Source: Sphingobacterium paucimobilis HER1398
Lineage (GTDB): Bacteria > Bacteroidota > Bacteroidia > Sphingobacteriales > Sphingobacteriaceae
Length of the DNA stretch: 64,000 nt
Assembly (NCBI RefSeq): GCF_000416985.1
Contig: NZ_ATDL01000015.1
Location: 372,001 to 436,000 of the forward strand
Direction of reading: 5' to 3'
Positions 63,822-64,000 of the stretch are shown piece after piece; positions within the stretch are counted from its first letter, which is position 1; each line of letters begins with the position of its first letter. Below the pieces are notes generated by a model. It did not search any database. It had not been told where the DNA came from and saw only the letters and a program-made list of their open reading frames with translations. A program made the position numbers and the translations under genes.

Positions 63822-64000
63822 ATGAAAACACCTAAAGAGAATTATCTACTTGCCAGTTTCATCGTAGGATTTATGGTATGGCTGTCTGCTACTGTGATAT
63901 TCAGAGTTGCTGGGCAGCATTTTTTCATAGCAGAAAATACATGGGTCATGATCGGTCTATACCTCCTGCTCCTACCGGCATTGGGTCTCCTCGCTACCAC
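63822..64000 (+). CDS. small integral membrane protein, DUF5367-like (partial at window edge)
   Basis: An ATG-initiated frame runs off the right end after 59 codons. Residues 7-26 (NYLLASFIVGFMVWLSATVI) and about 41-57 (WVMIGLYLLLLPALGLLA) are membrane helices, separated by FRVAGQHFF. The pattern recalls the DUF5367 family of small Bacteroidetes membrane proteins, but only the N-terminus is visible, so the name is tentative. It is divergent from locus 5. Confidence 0.6.
   Translation, partial: MKTPKENYLLASFIVGFMVWLSATVIFRVAGQHFFIAENTWVMIGLYLLLLPALGLLAT

Overview
The window is about 40% GC and is almost entirely filled with genes typical of the Bacteroidetes family Sphingobacteriaceae, most likely Sphingobacterium or a close relative such as Pedobacter. 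The evidence is five SusC/SusD pairs, FecI-type ECF sigma factors with DUF4974-containing FecR partners, DUF4369/TlpA thioredoxins, TAnnTTTG-type -7 promoter elements and the general lack of strong Shine-Dalgarno sequences. I see no rRNA, tRNA, CRISPR array or intact insertion sequence.

Layout: (1) 1-273 tail of an upstream unit with a terminator; 274-483 a small unknown protein. (2) 590-8854, + strand: locus 1, sigma - FecR - SusC - SusD - TlpA, with a terminator. (3) 8855-9622: scarred DNA with two fragments of a dispersed repeat and a broken DUF1016 (YhcG-type nuclease) gene. (4) 9623-14617: housekeeping/stress islet with paiB-paiA, a divergent MocR/PdxR-type regulator, ohrR-ohr-DUF1304 and a nitroreductase. 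(5) 25224-14763, - strand: locus 2, sigma - FecR - SusC - SusD - DUF4843 - PKD-like - TlpA. (6) 25378-26617: a vestigial TlpA tail, then an antitoxin/GNAT-toxin pair lying between two direct copies of the dispersed repeat. (7) 40589-27786, - strand: locus 3, sigma - FecR - SusC - SusD - peptidase-like lipoprotein - FISUMP lipoprotein - TlpA - TlpA - AsnB, followed by Lrp/AsnC and AraC-type regulators. (8) 40741-43500: an unknown gene, an MFS exporter without a proper start codon, and a 1-kb graveyard. (9) 51607-43512, - strand: locus 4, sigma - FecR - SusC - SusD - TlpA. (10) 63482-51847, - strand: locus 5, sigma - FecR - SusC - SusD - TlpA - S41 protease - TlpA. (11) 63822 onward: start of a small membrane protein cut by the window edge.

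How the genes work together: in each of the five loci the SusC protein has an N-terminal STN signalling domain. Substrate binding at SusC/SusD should therefore signal through the locus-specific FecR to its own sigma factor, which would switch on the same locus. All five loci end in one or two exported thioredoxin-like proteins (seven in total, all with an intact CxxC), and none carries a recognisable glycosidase, polysaccharide lyase or sulfatase. One has a periplasmic S41 protease and another a peptidase-like lipoprotein. This points away from classical polysaccharide utilisation and towards import and thiol/disulfide processing of something else, possibly peptides; that is inference. Vestigial TlpA gene tails and dispersed repeat fragments at the locus borders show that whole loci have been exchanged or lost by recombination here.
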